Below the pieces are notes generated by a model. That model was not told where the DNA came from, made no database searches, and was given only the letters and a program-made list of their open reading frames with translations. This document shows, piece by piece, positions 1-6,802 of a stretch of 17,398 bases of DNA (position 1 is the first letter of the stretch; the number at the start of each line of letters is the position of its first letter). The stretch is from Clostridium sp. 27_14 (GTDB lineage Bacteria > Bacillota > Clostridia > TANB77 > CAG-508), in the NCBI GenBank assembly GCA_001916035.1, contig MNRQ01000015.1:1-17398 (forward strand), written 5' to 3'. Position numbers and translations under genes: made by a program.

Positions 1-1
1 A

Positions 2-46
2 AAAGAAAGAAAAATAAAAAAAGGATTAGGACCACTTAAGTGGTAG
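2..46 (+). pseudogene. Possible C-terminal tail of an IS605-type TnpB (partial)
   Basis: A short open frame enters from the left edge and ends at the TAG at 44-46, with residues KERKIKKGLGPLKW. The lysine-rich tail comes directly before a run of hairpins of the kind that overlaps tnpB 3' ends. Only 14 codons are visible, so the call rests on context: the hairpins and the tnpA remnant just downstream. It could equally be non-coding. Sequence left of the window would settle it. Confidence 0.25.
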
Positions 47-154
47 CCTGAGAAGGAAATGCGGTTGGCAAACCGTTCAGTAGGGCTTAAGCCCAGAAGG
101 GCCAGTACAAAAGCCTTCTAGGCTAAGAGCAAACCACCCGTTTTACGGGTGGTT
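31..154 (+). ncRNA. Chain of hairpins resembling an IS200/IS605 right end and omega-RNA
   Basis: Five hairpins follow one another: a 14-bp palindrome at 31-44, CGGTT/AACCG at 62-66 and 71-75, a 12-bp palindrome at 83-94, AGAAGG/CCTTCT at 95-100 and 114-119, and AACCACCCG/CGGGTGGTT at 132-140 and 146-154. In IS200/IS605 elements the 3' end of tnpB and its downstream flank carry such a structured guide RNA (omega-RNA), closed by a subterminal right-end hairpin. The hairpins are seen directly; assigning them to an omega-RNA is inference from form and from the tnpA remnant next to it. No T-run follows the last hairpin, so it is not a simple terminator. Confidence 0.45.
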
Positions 155-224
155 ATGATTTTAGAAAACCCCCAGATAGTATGGGAGTTCGGGAAAGCTT
201 CAGCGATGAGTAGACAAAAAACTC

Positions 225-282
225 CTTTCAATATATAATATTTTTGCGACTGGCGATTGCAAAAAATATTATATATTGAAAG
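225..282. repeat. Long near-perfect inverted repeat upstream of tnpA
   Basis: The arms 225-247 and 259-282 are reverse complements except for one extra A (5 T against 6 A), around an 11-base loop at 248-258. It ends 13 bases before the tnpA start codon. IS200-type elements carry left-end hairpins here, and leader hairpins that hide the tnpA ribosome-binding site. This one fits either role; which it is cannot be decided from one copy. Confidence 0.55.
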
Positions 283-295
283 TAAAACATTCAAA

Positions 296-481
296 ATGAA
301 TGATGTAAAAAGTTTATCACATACAAGTTGGAATTGCAAGTATCATATTGTATTTGCACCAAAGTACGGAAGAAGAGTACTTTATGATAGCAAAAGATTA
401 GAAATAGGAAAAATATTAAGAGAATTGTGTAATTGGAAAGGAATAACAATTTTAGACGTAGCTAGTAGAAAAAACATATAG
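296..481 (+). pseudogene. tnpA: Truncated IS200-type transposase TnpA (Y1 family)
   Basis: The ATG at 296 opens a 61-codon frame. Its N-terminal part (SLSHTSWNCKYHIVFAPKYG, then RRVLY and IGKILRELCNWKGI) is the typical start of IS200/IS605 TnpA, a single-strand DNA transposase of the HUH Y1 class. The intact protein is about 130-155 residues. Here the frame stops after about 61, before the HUH metal-binding histidines and the catalytic tyrosine, so this copy cannot be active. A TTG 39 bases upstream in frame (257) lies in the hairpin and is a less likely start. No remaining tnpA sequence is evident after the stop, so the 3' part looks deleted rather than only frameshifted. Confidence 0.85.
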
Positions 482-490
482 GCGAATTTG

Positions 491-514
491 AAAAACCACC
501 AGCTAGGCTGGTGG
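491..514 (-). terminator. Rho-independent terminator of the Abi-alpha/HD operon
   Basis: On the minus strand an 8-bp stem (CCACCAGC/GCTGGTGG, 496-503 with 507-514) with a 3-base loop is followed by five T residues. It lies about 55 bases past the stop of the HD gene. The stem resembles the AACCACC right-end hairpin at 132-154, so it may have come from an IS end, but the T-run fits a terminator. Confidence 0.75.
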
Positions 515-569
515 ATAATTATTAATAAGTTTTTTATCAACTACTTCTTCGTAAGGTACGAATTGAAAA

Positions 570-1532
570 TCAAAATATGTATAATATATCATCAGTTTGA
601 ACCAATGGTACAACATATCGTGTTTTAGCTTTTATATTAACACAATATTTTTCATCAGCAGGTATTGAACTACTATAAACTGTATCAGCCTCTTGAAATA
701 ATTTAAAACTATCTGATAAATATTTATCTTCGCAAGTTAAAATTTTATCAATTACCTCTTGCTCTGAAAGAGTATATAAATCTTCTATTGTTAAATAACC
801 AGCATTGTTCATTGACTTACACATATCTGCTAAAAATTGCATTACAGTTCTATCTTTGTCGCTTACCCATTCAGGCCATAATTTTGAAATTGTACCTATA
901 TATTCTTCGCAAACTTCTTTATCTTTAAAAGCAAGTTCTTGTATACCATCTTCATTTGTAGTTACCACAATATTGTTATACATTTTTCTAATTTTATCTA
1001 ATTCCCAAACTCTGAAAAAAGTTAATCCACTTGCAAAAGTATATTCAAATCTATCAGCAGATAATTTAGGAGTATCATTGTCGGCAATAGGATAAATCTT
1101 ATAGTCATCTACTTCTTCTAGTTTTATACCTTCTCTTTTCAATAAACTCATTATTTTTGAAGAATTTCTAATAATGTCAGATGTTTTTTCTTCAGTGGAT
1201 TCTTGAGTTTCTGAATCACCATTCATAAAGTCTATACAATGTTTAAATACAGGTGTAGCAATGTCGTGGAATAGACCTGCTAGTGTTTGTTTCTTATCGT
1301 GTGTAAAATGCCAAATAATTAAGGCAACACCAACACTATGATCTAAATTAGAATACCAATATCTAAGATTAAAACATTTAGAATAATCAGTACCACAACT
1401 CATACTTATTTTACTAATTCTTTCCATTTCAGGAGTATCAATATACTCTAATAACCATTCCGGAAATTCTGGCGATAGAATACTAAAATATTTTTTTACT
1501 TCATCATTTAAACTATCATAATATTTATTCAT
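570..1532 (-). CDS. HD-domain phosphohydrolase
   Basis: This 320-residue protein has the metal-binding signature of the HD superfamily: H65 (NLDHSVG), the H89-D90 pair (LFHDIATP) and a distant D160 (SADRFEY). HD enzymes hydrolyse phosphomonoester or phosphodiester bonds, often in nucleotides, but the substrate cannot be told from sequence. There is no signal peptide or membrane segment, so it should be cytoplasmic. A strong SD (AAGGAGGTG) precedes the ATG. The upstream gene is DUF4393/Abi-alpha; if its shifted frame is followed to the TAA at 1550-1552, the two genes are 17 bases apart, as in an operon. With an abortive-infection-type partner, a role in phage defence by nucleotide hydrolysis is possible but not shown. 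A housekeeping nucleotidase is the main alternative. Confidence 0.75.
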   Translation of the reverse strand: MNKYYDSLNDEVKKYFSILSPEFPEWLLEYIDTPEMERISKISMSCGTDYSKCFNLRYWYSNLDHSVGVALIIWHFTHDKKQTLAGLFHDIATPVFKHCIDFMNGDSETQESTEEKTSDIIRNSSKIMSLLKREGIKLEEVDDYKIYPIADNDTPKLSADRFEYTFASGLTFFRVWELDKIRKMYNNIVVTTNEDGIQELAFKDKEVCEEYIGTISKLWPEWVSDKDRTVMQFLADMCKSMNNAGYLTIEDLYTLSEQEVIDKILTCEDKYLSDSFKLFQEADTVYSSSIPADEKYCVNIKAKTRYVVPLVQTDDILYIF

Positions 1533-1596
1533 TTTTTCACCTCCTTACATTATAAACAAGTATCAGCAAATCTATTACCAAAATCATTTTGCATAA

Positions 1597-2157
1597 TTAC
1601 TTGCCCTTGAATATCAATTCCATGACTATATAATTTGGATAAGCACTACTATAAACTCTATTACTATTATCTATTTTTAATATTGCATGTGCACAGGCAA
1701 CTTGTCCTAAATCTTGTAACCTTTTAAAAACTTTTGCATCCAACGGCGTTAACTGTCTTATTATTTCAACATAACTAGGATGAGCTTTATCTTTAATATC
1801 TTTGTTCATTGATGAAGTTAGTAAGTTCAAATACATATTTCTTAATTCATCTTTATCATATGTATATTTTAGTGCTTCAAGTGCTAGACCTACTATCATT
1901 AAATCTGGCTCAACTATTTTATCTTCAGGTATAGGACTTAATTTTTCTTCTAGTTCATTTTTAAAATCTTCCAATTTGTATTTAAAAAGTGCATTGGCTT
2001 TTTTTACTAGATAGAATACTACATTGTTAAATAATCCTACTACAGATTCAATTATTTCTCCAGTTTGTACTACTGTACCTTTAATACCGTCATTATAAAC
2101 ATCTTTTGCAACAACCTTTGCAACCTCTTTTGTAATTTCTAAAGTTTCCTCTGTCAT
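1597..2157 (-). CDS. DUF4393 / Abi-alpha family protein, probably frameshifted at its 3' end
   Basis: The frame gives 186 residues. The middle and later part (ALEALKYTYDKDELRNMYLN, then HPSYVEIIRQLTPLDAKVF) matches the DUF4393/Abi-alpha family, named after abortive-infection proteins, with no settled mechanism. The usual family tail, around LTxFGxxFxxxC, is missing from this frame but present in another: that frame runs from about 1640 to a TAA at 1550-1552 and reads GIDIQGQVIMQNDFGNRFAD then TCL. The gene is therefore probably frameshifted, or carries a small out-of-frame deletion, and was longer (about 1550-2157). Even the rejoined protein seems shorter than usual family members. The ribosome site is modest (AGGGAAA). 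The gene leads an operon with the HD gene. Confidence 0.8.
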   Translation of the reverse strand: MTEETLEITKEVAKVVAKDVYNDGIKGTVVQTGEIIESVVGLFNNVVFYLVKKANALFKYKLEDFKNELEEKLSPIPEDKIVEPDLMIVGLALEALKYTYDKDELRNMYLNLLTSSMNKDIKDKAHPSYVEIIRQLTPLDAKVFKRLQDLGQVACAHAILKIDNSNRVYSSAYPNYIVMELIFKGK

Positions 2158-2183
2158 AATATTTCCCTAATAGTAATAACTGT

Positions 2184-2218
2184 TAAATATTATACTATAA
2201 AACTACAAAATTAGCGAT
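2184..2218 (-). promoter_or_regulatory. Putative sigma-A promoter of the Abi-alpha/HD operon
   Basis: A perfect TATAAT -10 on the minus strand is preceded 17 bases upstream by a weak -35 (TCGCTA). It lies about 35 bases before the Abi-alpha start codon. The -10 is convincing; the -35 is not. Confidence 0.4.
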
Positions 2219-2364
2219 ACTTTTATTGAAATATTTCTTAATATTATATATGATGAATTTATCAGAGAGATTTAATCAATCTTGGGAGTATAATTTTGCG
2301 CATACGTATATAGTTAAGGCTCCATTTGAAATAAATTCACAAATGTGACAAAAACATAATCGTC

Positions 2365-2589
2365 TTGAACATTTATGGCATAGGAGGATTTTTTTCTTCA
2401 AAAGAAAGTAATGTTCAAAATTTCTTAAAATTTTCCACTGTCAACTTTACTATTGATGAATGTCAAGTTCTTCAATACACGTGTCATACTGAAGGCTACT
2501 ATTATTGTAGTGATTGTCCACGAAGTGATTATTGTGACTTTTGGAATAACAGAAAAAAATGTAAATTTCATGAAATAGCAGGCATCTAA
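2365..2589 (+). CDS. Small Cys-rich hypothetical protein
   Basis: This is one of only three plus-strand genes I support. The 74-codon frame starts at TTG. Its C-terminal half is cysteine-rich (YTCHTEGYYYCSDCPRSDYC, then DFW and KKC), a spacing that could bind a metal, though I recognise no family. A GGAGG stretch at 2382-2386 lies inside the frame with no good start just after it, so the true start is uncertain and the gene may be a decayed fragment. In its favour, the frame ends 12 bases before a perfect 30-bp palindromic terminator. Against it, it is short, has a non-ATG start and sits in a region of broken genes. Confidence 0.35.
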   Translation: MNIYGIGGFFSSKESNVQNFLKFSTVNFTIDECQVLQYTCHTEGYYYCSDCPRSDYCDFWNNRKKCKFHEIAGI

Positions 2590-2601
2590 AACAAAGATGT
2601 C

Positions 2602-2631
2602 ACCCCATTTCATTTTAAAATGAAATGGGGT
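2602..2631. terminator. Perfect 30-bp palindromic terminator, probably bidirectional
   Basis: Bases 2602-2631 are a perfect palindrome with arms ACCCCATTTCATTTT and its complement. A T-rich tract follows on the plus side. It would end the small plus-strand ORF and also stop any minus-strand transcript from the lipoprotein fragments before it reached the Abi-alpha gene. Confidence 0.75.
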
Positions 2632-2682
2632 TCATTTATTACTTTTATATTATATGAAGTTCGAAGAACTCCCCCATAATAT

Positions 2683-2714
2683 AAAGCCCTACCAGTATCA
2701 ACCAATAGAGCTTT
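2683..2714 (-). terminator. Weak hairpin after the lipoprotein fragments
   Basis: The arms AAAGCTCT/AGGGCTTT (8 bp, one G-T pair) enclose a 16-base loop 14 bases past the stop at 2728. The following sequence (ATATTATGG) has few T residues, so it is a poor terminator and may only pause transcription. Confidence 0.35.
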
Positions 2715-2727
2715 ATGAAAAACACAA

Positions 2728-2973
2728 TTAATTTATAGAATAAGAATCGTTACCATTATCTATCACATTCAACTTCTCAAAATCTTCTAATAGATAATGT
2801 TTTCTTATATAATCTATTGTATCATTGTCACAATTTTGTGACTGACAAAATCTCTGTACAATAGATTGTGCATCAAAAGCATAGAAATAAGCATTTGACT
2901 GGCTTGAGCTTGAAGTAGTACCTGAATTAATTGCTATCAATGCCTGTAATAAAGTATTAAGATATTCTGCCAA
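2728..2973 (-). pseudogene. C-terminal fragment of the broken lipoprotein gene
   Basis: The ATG-started frame gives 81 residues (MAEYLNTLLQALIAINSG and onward) with a Ser-rich stretch (TTSSSSQS) and two nearby cysteines (CQSQNC). It has no ribosome site and the frame stays open upstream to 3057, reading KAVSEYFDNELSSYKQNY, so the ATG is internal. One added base in the seven-A tract at 3040-3046 (the inverted copy has eight) would join it to an upstream frame reading QIIAADKNLPKLFVEKK. I read it as the tail of a single gene that started at 3755. It could instead be a separate small gene, but nothing marks a start. I recognise no family. Confidence 0.5.
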
Positions 2974-3036
2974 TTTATTATGCTTAGCATAATTTTGTTT
3001 ATAGCTACTTAATTCATTATCAAAATACTCAGATAC

Positions 3037-3088
3037 AGCTTTTTTTCTACAAACAATTTAGGCAAATTCTTATCTGCTGCTATAATCT
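3037..3088 (-). repeat. 53-bp inverted duplication, left copy
   Basis: Read on the minus strand, this 52-bp segment is identical to plus-strand 3349-3401 except that its A tract has seven rather than eight residues. It lies in coding sequence (QIIAADKNLPKLFVEKKA in one frame), so this copy is probably the original and the other the inverted duplicate. A 260-bp spacer separates them. Confidence 0.9.
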
Positions 3089-3135
3089 GATAACCTAGCT
3101 GCCTAGTCTCAAAATATATACCTGTCACTTTTGAT

Positions 3136-3336
3136 TTAATTTTCTATTAATATTAAATCTGTATAAGCATCCACAATACCCTCAACAACATATGTCATTT
3201 TACCAGATTTATCCATAAAACCTAACTGATGAAGAGTTTCATGGACATACGTATTTTCAAACTCATCTTTATGATCCTTATTTAGCAAAATATTTAAATG
3301 AAGTTCATTAGAATTGTTAACATCCACATATCCCAT
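3136..3336 (-). pseudogene. Zinc-metallopeptidase fragment of the broken lipoprotein gene
   Basis: This 66-codon frame carries a clear HExxH zinc-protease signature, HETLHQLGF (residues 32-40), with a glutamate 16 residues later (VVEGIVDAYTDL, E52) that could be the third metal ligand, as in gluzincins. No ribosome site precedes its ATG, and the frame is open upstream only to the inverted-duplication boundary (NSITMGYVD), so it is an interior piece rather than a gene. After its stop at 3136, a +1 frame continues as KIKSKVTGIYFETRQLGYQ; removing one A from the tract at 3140-3143 joins the two. It should be the extracytoplasmic catalytic domain of the lipoprotein whose start is at 3755. Confidence 0.6.
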
Positions 3337-3755
3337 TGTAATACTATTAGATTATAGCAGCAGATAAGAATTTGCCTAAATTGTTTGTAGAAAAAAAAGC
3401 TTACTTCTTGTTTTTCCAACTTTGTAGAAAAATCTATGCCATACTTTTCTATAAAATAATTACAAATACATTTTTTAAGTTTCTCTACTTTTTTCTCTTG
3501 TTTGGCAGATAACTTTGAAAATTGTTGATTTTCAGCATTTTCATCTTCAAGATTTTCGATTACTGTCTTTAAATTTGTAATAACATTTATGCTATCCTCT
3601 TTCCAATAATCAGTGTTTTCATATACATCTGTATTTATGAAACCACTATCAGTCACTGCAGAGCTAGAACTACATCCACTCAAGCTAGTAATAGCTAAAA
3701 TAAGTGTTAAGCACAATGTTACCATTTTCATTTTCCTACTAAATCTGTTTTTCAT
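3294..3755 (-). pseudogene. N-terminal fragment of a lipoprotein, disrupted by an inverted duplication
   Basis: The N-terminus is a lipoprotein signal: basic residues, a hydrophobic core (VTLCLTLILAITSLSGC) and the lipobox LSGC with Cys28, so the protein should be exported and lipid-anchored. A hydrophilic, Lys/Glu-rich stretch follows to about residue 118 (KLEKQEV). After that the frame enters the inverted duplication at 3401 and the rest (SFFFYKQFRQILICCYN) is nonsense made by the duplicate. The original next part was probably the HETLH domain now in another frame at 3136-3336. Starts at residues 1, 9 and 11 are possible; AGGAAA just upstream favours 9 or 11. A good promoter lies upstream at 3804-3832, so decay looks recent. 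Confidence 0.6.
3349..3401 (+). repeat. 53-bp inverted duplication, right copy
   Basis: This copy matches minus-strand 3037-3088 across its whole length, with eight instead of seven A residues in the tract at 3391-3398. It interrupts the lipoprotein frame right after KLEKQEV. Identity ends abruptly at both sides, so it is a discrete duplication, not chance similarity. No transposon-type ends or genes accompany it. Confidence 0.9.
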
Positions 3756-3803
3756 AATAAAATGTAAAAAAGGAATTAAATATATAATACTTCATATAAG
3801 TAC

Positions 3804-3832
3804 AGTATAGCATATTTGTAAAATTATTGCAA
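3804..3832 (-). promoter_or_regulatory. Sigma-A promoter of the lipoprotein gene
   Basis: TTGCAA (3827-3832) and TATACT (3804-3809) are separated by 17 bases on the minus strand, giving a transcript start near 3796, about 40 bases before the start codon at 3755. Confidence 0.6.
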
Positions 3833-3851
3833 TCTTTTATGTTACTTCTTT

Positions 3852-4346
3852 CTAACCTTGCATCAATATAACTTCATTTTTCTTTAGACTTTCTTGCACA
3901 TTTATAACTCTTTGATTAGAAGATCCCTTCCACTTTAAGGTTGGATTATGCAAATCATCCATATATTGACCATCAACTAAAACATCCAAATATTTTACAA
4001 CTTCTTTATCCTTTAATTCTTTATCAAATCTAAAACCAGACCATGCCCACAAATTTTTATCTGGGAACTTTTGTTTAAATGCTTTTGCAAGTTTAGTAGT
4101 TCCCTCAATATTTTTAGGATTCATAGGTTCTCCACCAAGTATTGATAAACCTTCTATATTTTCATTTTCACACAATTCTAAAACCCTATTAATTGTACTA
4201 TCTGTAAATTCCTTTCCACCATTAAAATCATGAGTTTCTGGATTAAAACAATTTTTACAATTAAATGTACAACCTTGCATAAATATTGACACTCTAACTC
4301 CTGGCCCATCTGCAATATCCATTTTTCTTATTTTATTATATCTCAT
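3852..4346 (-). CDS. nrdG: Anaerobic ribonucleotide reductase-activating protein
   Basis: NrdG is a radical SAM enzyme that uses a 4Fe-4S cluster and S-adenosylmethionine to install the glycyl radical on NrdD. The 164-residue protein has the family cluster motif CTFNCKNC (C26, C30, C33), followed by GGEP at 71-74, a SAM-binding element, and the later segment NLWAWSGF. The length fits the family. I chose the ATG at 4346 because AAAGGAG lies 10 bases before it; an in-frame ATG three codons upstream is too close to that site, and the longest frame (to 4400) has no ribosome site. It follows nrdD by 98 bases on the same strand with no terminator in between, so they are probably cotranscribed. Confidence 0.95.
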   Translation of the reverse strand: MRYNKIRKMDIADGPGVRVSIFMQGCTFNCKNCFNPETHDFNGGKEFTDSTINRVLELCENENIEGLSILGGEPMNPKNIEGTTKLAKAFKQKFPDKNLWAWSGFRFDKELKDKEVVKYLDVLVDGQYMDDLHNPTLKWKGSSNQRVINVQESLKKNEVILMQG

Positions 4347-4444
4347 GTTTATCATACTCCTTTTAAAAGCTATTATTTCAGGCAAATATAAATTTATCAA
4401 TGTCTTCTATTTAAAAAACTATAAATTTATATTTACCATTGTTT

Positions 4445-6604
4445 TTATTCATCATCTTTATTATCTATATGTAACACTCTTTCCTTTATTTCTTGTGTAC
4501 GACCTTTATTCCAAAAATTGCTTCCTATATACCCACATGTTCTTCTTGCTACATTTAATGTATCATGATCTCTATTACCACAATTTGGGCAATACCACTC
4601 AAGATTATCATCAATTAAAATTTCTCCATCATATCCACACTTTTGACAATAATCTGATTTTGTATTTAATTCTGCATACATAATGTTATTATATATAAAT
4701 TTAATTATTTGTAAAACAACTTCCAAATTATCTTGTAAATTTGGAGTTTCTACATAAGAAATTGCACCACCGGGGCTTAATTGCTGAAATTCACTTTCCA
4801 ATTTCAATTTAGAAAATGCATCAATTTCTTCAAATACTGGTACATGATAAGAATTAGTAATATAATCTCTATCTGTAATTCCTTTTATCTTTCCAAATCT
4901 TTTTCTTAAACATTTTGAAAATTTGTATGTAGTTGATTCTATTGGTGTTCCATATACACTATAATCAATATCTTCTTGTTCTTTCCATTCCTTACATTTA
5001 TCATTTAATTTTTGCATTACTTTTAATCCAAATTCTTTTCCTACTCCATTATCTGTATGACTATGTCCTGTCATATATTTAACACACTCATATAAGCCTG
5101 CATACCCTAGTGAAAGTGTAGAATATCCTCCATGTAACAATGGATGTATACTTTCTCCCTTTTTCAATCTTGCCAAAGCTCCATGTTGCCATAATATTGG
5201 TGCTACATCACTTGTTGCTTTACTTAATCTTTCATGTCTTATTTTTAAAGCTTTATGACACAATTCTAATCTCTCATCAAACAATTTCCAAAATTTTTCC
5301 ATATCTTTTCCTGATGATAATGCTGCATCTACTAAATTTATTGTTACAACACCTTGATTAAATCTTCCATAATATTTTGGTTTATTTGTTTTTGGATCTA
5401 CATAAGGTGTTAAGAATGATCTACAACCCATACATGGATAACAATGTCCTTCACCATTTTTGTCTACCTTCAATTCTAGCATTTTCTTTTCTGAGATATA
5501 ATCTGGTACCATTCTTTTTGCTGTACATTTTGCTGCTAATTCTGTTAAATACCAATATTTACTATTTTCATGTATATTGTCTTCTTCTAATACATATATC
5601 AATTTTGGAAATGCTGGTGTTATATATACACCCTTCTCATTTTTCATTCCTAAAGTTCTTTGTTTTAAAACCTCTTCTATTATCATTGCTAATTCTTCTT
5701 TATATTCTTCTGTTTCACCTAAATATAAACAAACACTTAAGAAAGGAGCTTGTCCATTTGTTGTTGTCATCGAATTTATTTGATATTGGAATGTTTGTAC
5801 ACCATCTTTTACTTCTTTTCTTAAATCTTCTTTTGCATATTTTTCACAATCTTCTTTTGAAAATTTTCTATCTTGATATTTCTTTAAAATTCTTTTATAA
5901 CTTTCTCTTACAAATGGAGCTAAATGTGTCATTGTTACTGTAACTCCACCATATTGGCTAGAATTTACAGCCGTTATGATTTGAGTTGCTATCGTCATCG
6001 CTGTTAAAAATCTATGTGGCTTTTCTATCATTACTCCATTTATGCTTGTTCCATTTTGTAACATATCTTCTAAGTTTATTAAATCACAATTATGTAATGC
6101 ATTTTGTGCAAAATAATCTGCATCATGAAAATGTATAATTCCTTCGTCATGTGCTTTTACTACATCTTCTGGTAATAAAAATCTTCTTGTTATATCTGTA
6201 CTTGTTATTCCTGCTAAATAATCTCTTTGTGTTGTTACAACTCTTGCATTTTTATTAGAATTTTCTGTATTCCAATATTCACTTTCTCCATCAATTAATT
6301 CTTTTATTGACTGATCTGTTGTATTTGCTTTTCTTACCAATGCTCTTGTATAACGATATGTAATATATTGTTTAGCTAATTGATATTTTCCAATTTCCAT
6401 TAATTTTTTTTCTATTATATCTTGAATGTCTTCAACTAAAATTCTTGATTTTTTTAAATCTTCTATATATGAAATAATGTTATTTATATCTTCTTCCGTT
6501 GCTTTTTCTTTTTTTGATACCTCGTTATTTGCTTTTCCGATTGCTACTCTAATTTTTTCTGGATCATAATCAACTATTGTTCCATCCCTTTTAATAATTT
6601 TCAT
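4445..6604 (-). CDS. nrdD: Anaerobic (class III) ribonucleoside-triphosphate reductase
   Basis: NrdD reduces ribonucleoside triphosphates to deoxynucleotides without oxygen, supplying DNA precursors in the cytoplasm. The 719-residue protein begins with an ATP-cone allosteric domain (about residues 1-90, MKIIKRDGTIVDYDPEKI), then the catalytic barrel with HNCDLINLEDMLQNG and CMGCRSFLTPY. The C-terminal zinc site has four cysteines (C653, C656, C672, C675), and the glycyl-radical loop RRTCGYIG has its radical Gly at about 691. All key parts are intact. The start at 6604 has AAGGAG 10 bases upstream; an ATG seven codons earlier has no proper spacing. Its activator nrdG lies downstream. Presence of this enzyme points to anaerobic growth. 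Confidence 0.97.
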   Translation of the reverse strand: MKIIKRDGTIVDYDPEKIRVAIGKANNEVSKKEKATEEDINNIISYIEDLKKSRILVEDIQDIIEKKLMEIGKYQLAKQYITYRYTRALVRKANTTDQSIKELIDGESEYWNTENSNKNARVVTTQRDYLAGITSTDITRRFLLPEDVVKAHDEGIIHFHDADYFAQNALHNCDLINLEDMLQNGTSINGVMIEKPHRFLTAMTIATQIITAVNSSQYGGVTVTMTHLAPFVRESYKRILKKYQDRKFSKEDCEKYAKEDLRKEVKDGVQTFQYQINSMTTTNGQAPFLSVCLYLGETEEYKEELAMIIEEVLKQRTLGMKNEKGVYITPAFPKLIYVLEEDNIHENSKYWYLTELAAKCTAKRMVPDYISEKKMLELKVDKNGEGHCYPCMGCRSFLTPYVDPKTNKPKYYGRFNQGVVTINLVDAALSSGKDMEKFWKLFDERLELCHKALKIRHERLSKATSDVAPILWQHGALARLKKGESIHPLLHGGYSTLSLGYAGLYECVKYMTGHSHTDNGVGKEFGLKVMQKLNDKCKEWKEQEDIDYSVYGTPIESTTYKFSKCLRKRFGKIKGITDRDYITNSYHVPVFEEIDAFSKLKLESEFQQLSPGGAISYVETPNLQDNLEVVLQIIKFIYNNIMYAELNTKSDYCQKCGYDGEILIDDNLEWYCPNCGNRDHDTLNVARRTCGYIGSNFWNKGRTQEIKERVLHIDNKDDE

Positions 6605-6665
6605 TGTGCTATTTCTCCTTTCCATTCCCCATTGTATTTTATATATATTTAATTTTGATGTCTCT

Positions 6666-6671
6666 ATTATA
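6666..6671 (-). promoter_or_regulatory. Likely -10 element of the nrdDG promoter
   Basis: A perfect TATAAT on the minus strand lies about 60 bases before the nrdD start and right next to the T-run of the feoB terminator. No good -35 is seen at 16-18 bases. No clear NrdR-box pair was recognised. Confidence 0.4.
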
Positions 6672-6675
6672 CACT

Positions 6676-6715
6676 AAAAAAAATCATATTCTGTTGCAAA
6701 AGCAACAAATTATGA
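6676..6715 (-). terminator. Rho-independent terminator of feoB
   Basis: A 14-position stem (12 paired; 6684-6697 with 6702-6715) closed by a four-base loop is followed on the minus strand by eight T residues (6676-6683). It lies about 90 bases past the feoB stop and separates the iron-uptake genes from nrdD. Confidence 0.85.
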
Positions 6716-6802
6716 TTATACATTTTTTTATATTTTCTGTCTAGCTTGTTTCTAAGGTTTTTGTTTTTGTTACAAATTTGTTACAACTATATTACAAACA
6801 CA

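Noticed and set aside
1..160. Group II intron or rRNA fragment
   Set aside because: No domain V-like hairpin or rRNA-like core was seen; the hairpin chain beside an IS200-type tnpA fits an IS end better.
118..339. Minus-strand 73-codon ORF over the IS remnant
   Set aside because: It runs antisense to tnpA and through the hairpins; no ribosome site or family features.
2250..2348. Plus-strand 32-codon ORF starting with two ATG codons
   Set aside because: No ribosome site, no recognised motif and no stop signal after it; too little to support.
2425..2613. Minus-strand 62-codon ORF
   Set aside because: It starts inside the terminator palindrome and is antisense to the Cys-rich ORF, with no ribosome site.
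3037..3401. Phase-variable invertible segment bounded by the 53-bp inverted repeats
   Set aside because: Flipping the 260-bp spacer would put sequence with stops in the coding direction; no frame is restored, and no recombinase gene is present.
5377..5943. Plus-strand 188-codon ORF, rich in Leu
   Set aside because: It lies antisense within intact nrdD, its Leu-rich makeup is what the opposite strand of this AT-rich gene would give, and it lacks a ribosome site.
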